Below the pieces are notes generated by a model. The model was not told where the DNA came from. It saw only the letters and a list, made by a program, of their open reading frames with translations, and searched no databases. Shown here piece by piece: positions 33,099 through 34,359 of a DNA stretch of 34,359 nucleotides. The stretch lies in the NCBI GenBank assembly GCA_947492385.1, contig CANLMX010000024.1, positions 1 to 34,359 of the forward strand, read 5' to 3'. A program made the position numbers and the translations under genes. The DNA comes from Planctomycetaceae bacterium (lineage in GTDB: Bacteria; Planctomycetota; Phycisphaerae; Phycisphaerales; SM1A02). Numbering within the stretch: position 1 is the first letter of the stretch; each line of letters begins with the position of its first letter.

Positions 33099-34331
33099 TC
33101 ATCGGTCGTTCGGCTCGAGCACGTACTCGCGACCACCCCACCGGACCGGGATGCGCGCACGCAGGTCGCGCGCCCCCTCGAGGAGGATGGCGATCACCGC
33201 GGCCGCCGCGGGACCGAAGGCGAGTCCCGACCACGCCGGAAACCCGCCGAGCCGGTACACGCCGACGAGCACGCCCGCGCGCAGCGCGGTCGCCGCGCCC
33301 GCCGCGCCCAGGGCGGCCCACGCCAGCGCGCGGGCCCCCGCATCGATCTCGTCGCTGGCGCCCCACGCGAGCGCCGCGCCAGCCAGGCATGCCGAGGCGA
33401 TCCGGGCCGCCGGGAGCGCGAGCGCGATCGACGCGAGCTGCATCGCCTGCGCACGCAGCCGCCGCGGGCTCCTCGTGCACGACTCGATGAAGATGCGCTT
33501 CCAGCCGGTGCGGAACGCGGGCCACCGGTCGTACATCGAGACCGCGAGCATGCCGTCGGCGATGGCCGACTCGACGCGGAGGGCGCGGCGGTCCATCCCG
33601 CGCGCGAAGGCGAGGTCCTCGAGCAGGTCGTCCTTCACCGCCGCGTGGCCGCCGAAGGCCTCGTACGCCGAGCGCTCGAACAGCATGAACTGCCCGTTGG
33701 CGAACGCGCGCCTGCGGAGCCGTCCGTCGATGCGCCGCATCGGGAAGAGCTTCAGCATCATGAGCGCCGTCACGGGCTGCACCAGGCGCTCGAACCACAG
33801 GTCCTGCGTGGGCGTGCTCCAGAGCGAGAGCATCGCGAGCCGGCGCCGGCGCAGCAGCGTGACGGCCGCCCGGAGGAGCTGCGGTTCGAAGCGGGTGTCG
33901 GCGTCGGCGAAGAGCACCAGCTCGCCGCGTGCGCGTTCCGCCCCGACGCGCGCGGCGTTGCACTTACCCGCCCAGTCCGGCGGGCACGACGCGTTGTCGA
34001 CGATCGCCAGCCTCGGGTCCGCCGCCGCGATCGGCTCGAGCGCGGCGCGCGTGCCGTCGGTGCACCGGTCGAGCACGAACACGAGCTCCAGCCCCGGATA
34101 GTCGCTCGCGAGCACACTGCGCGCGCAGGCCGCCGCGACGCGCTGCTCGTTGTGCGCCGGGATCACGACGGTCAGCGGCGGGAGTTCCACGGGCTCGCCC
34201 GCGAGCCCCTCGCGGACGAACGTGCTCCGACGCCACTCCTTCCATGCGCGGACCGCGAACAGCGTCCACGCCACGAGCTCGGCCACGGACGCGGCGGAGA
34301 GGACGAGCGCGACGACGAGCACGGTGTGCAT
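33099..34331 (-). CDS. Membrane-bound family 2 glycosyltransferase
   Basis: The 410-residue protein has an N-terminal membrane helix (about 3-27) and a GT-A domain with LTVVIPAHNEQ (53-63), LDRCTDGT (88-94), AGKCNAARVG (121-130) and the metal-binding DAD at 143-145 (FADADTRFEP). A later EDLAFARGM motif (about 240-248) is of the ED type. Three to four membrane helices fill residues 285-390. The layout resembles CrtQ/HpnB-type transferases that use lipid acceptors. Donor and acceptor cannot be told from sequence. ATG 34331 is preceded by TACCCT 12 nt upstream. Confidence 0.87.
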   Translation of the reverse strand: MHTVLVVALVLSAASVAELVAWTLFAVRAWKEWRRSTFVREGLAGEPVELPPLTVVIPAHNEQRVAAACARSVLASDYPGLELVFVLDRCTDGTRAALEPIAAADPRLAIVDNASCPPDWAGKCNAARVGAERARGELVLFADADTRFEPQLLRAAVTLLRRRRLAMLSLWSTPTQDLWFERLVQPVTALMMLKLFPMRRIDGRLRRRAFANGQFMLFERSAYEAFGGHAAVKDDLLEDLAFARGMDRRALRVESAIADGMLAVSMYDRWPAFRTGWKRIFIESCTRSPRRLRAQAMQLASIALALPAARIASACLAGAALAWGASDEIDAGARALAWAALGAAGAATALRAGVLVGVYRLGGFPAWSGLAFGPAAAAVIAILLEGARDLRARIPVRWGGREYVLEPNDR

Positions 34332-34343
34332 GAAGGGCCGCGC

Positions 34344-34349
34344 AGGGTA
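34344..34349 (-). promoter_or_regulatory. -10 box TACCCT, 12 nt before the glycosyltransferase ATG
   Basis: Minus-strand GGGTACCCT, then 12 nt, then ATG 34331, just inside the window edge. No Shine-Dalgarno site lies between. Confidence 0.45.
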
Positions 34350-34359
34350 CCCGGCGGCG

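Overview
The window is a very GC-rich (about 70% by eye), densely coded bacterial chromosome segment. It has no tRNA, rRNA, CRISPR array, insertion sequence or prophage that I can see. It most likely comes from a Gram-negative-type planctomycete, perhaps of the class Phycisphaerae. That placement is an inference from the lipid A enzyme LpxI, an ExbD/TonB-like pair, several lipoproteins, an EF-P with a PGNLRAF loop, and a GyrA with an [10 protein letters not shown] segment.

Layout. (1) 2-493: 3' end of atpD, closed by a strong terminator, with no atpC after it. (2) 590-1120: a proline-rich secreted or anchored protein, convergent with a coupled minus-strand operon (4662 to 1125) of a DUF1573 protein, an M3-like metallopeptidase and a BamE-like lipoprotein. 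(3) 4663-5601: a long leader and efp. (4) 5653-7770: transketolase, sharing a bidirectional hairpin with efp. (5) 19381 down to 7810: a long minus-strand operon with two small leader ORFs and an attenuator-like hairpin, then nusA-infB-rbfA, a degenerate HhH-GPD protein with a histone-like tail, a large secreted TPR protein, yebC, a lipoprotein and a VTT-domain membrane protein. (6) 19472-21385: a DsbD-family thiol:disulfide interchange protein, overlapping tail to tail with an O-antigen-ligase-like gene. The latter is coupled to a WecA/TagO-like glycosyl-phosphate transferase. (7) 24965-27020: LOG-family protein, lpxI and an S4-less TlyA-like methyltransferase. (8) 27109-29751: gyrA. (9) 29754-32237: a STAS protein divergent from exbD and a TonB-like gene, around a repeat-rich operator-like region. 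(10) 32271-34331: surE and a family 2 glycosyltransferase.

How the genes fit together. The main themes are translation (EF-P, NusA, IF-2, RbfA, TlyA-like MTase) and envelope building (LpxI, polyprenyl-phosphate transferase, O-antigen-ligase-like, glycosyltransferase, lipoproteins, VTT, DsbD, ExbD/TonB). DNA topology (GyrA) and central carbon metabolism (transketolase) are also present.

Most notable signals. Almost every gene that heads a transcription unit has a TAnnnT -10 box only 6-12 nt before its start codon. This predicts widespread leaderless or near-leaderless mRNAs. The nusA leader carries two ATGA-coupled small ORFs, a start codon held in a hairpin loop, a 13-bp hairpin with a T-run, and a dyad next to the -10. 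The efp leader holds a mini-ORF ending Pro-Pro-stop. A 12-bp motif occurs three times between the STAS gene and exbD.
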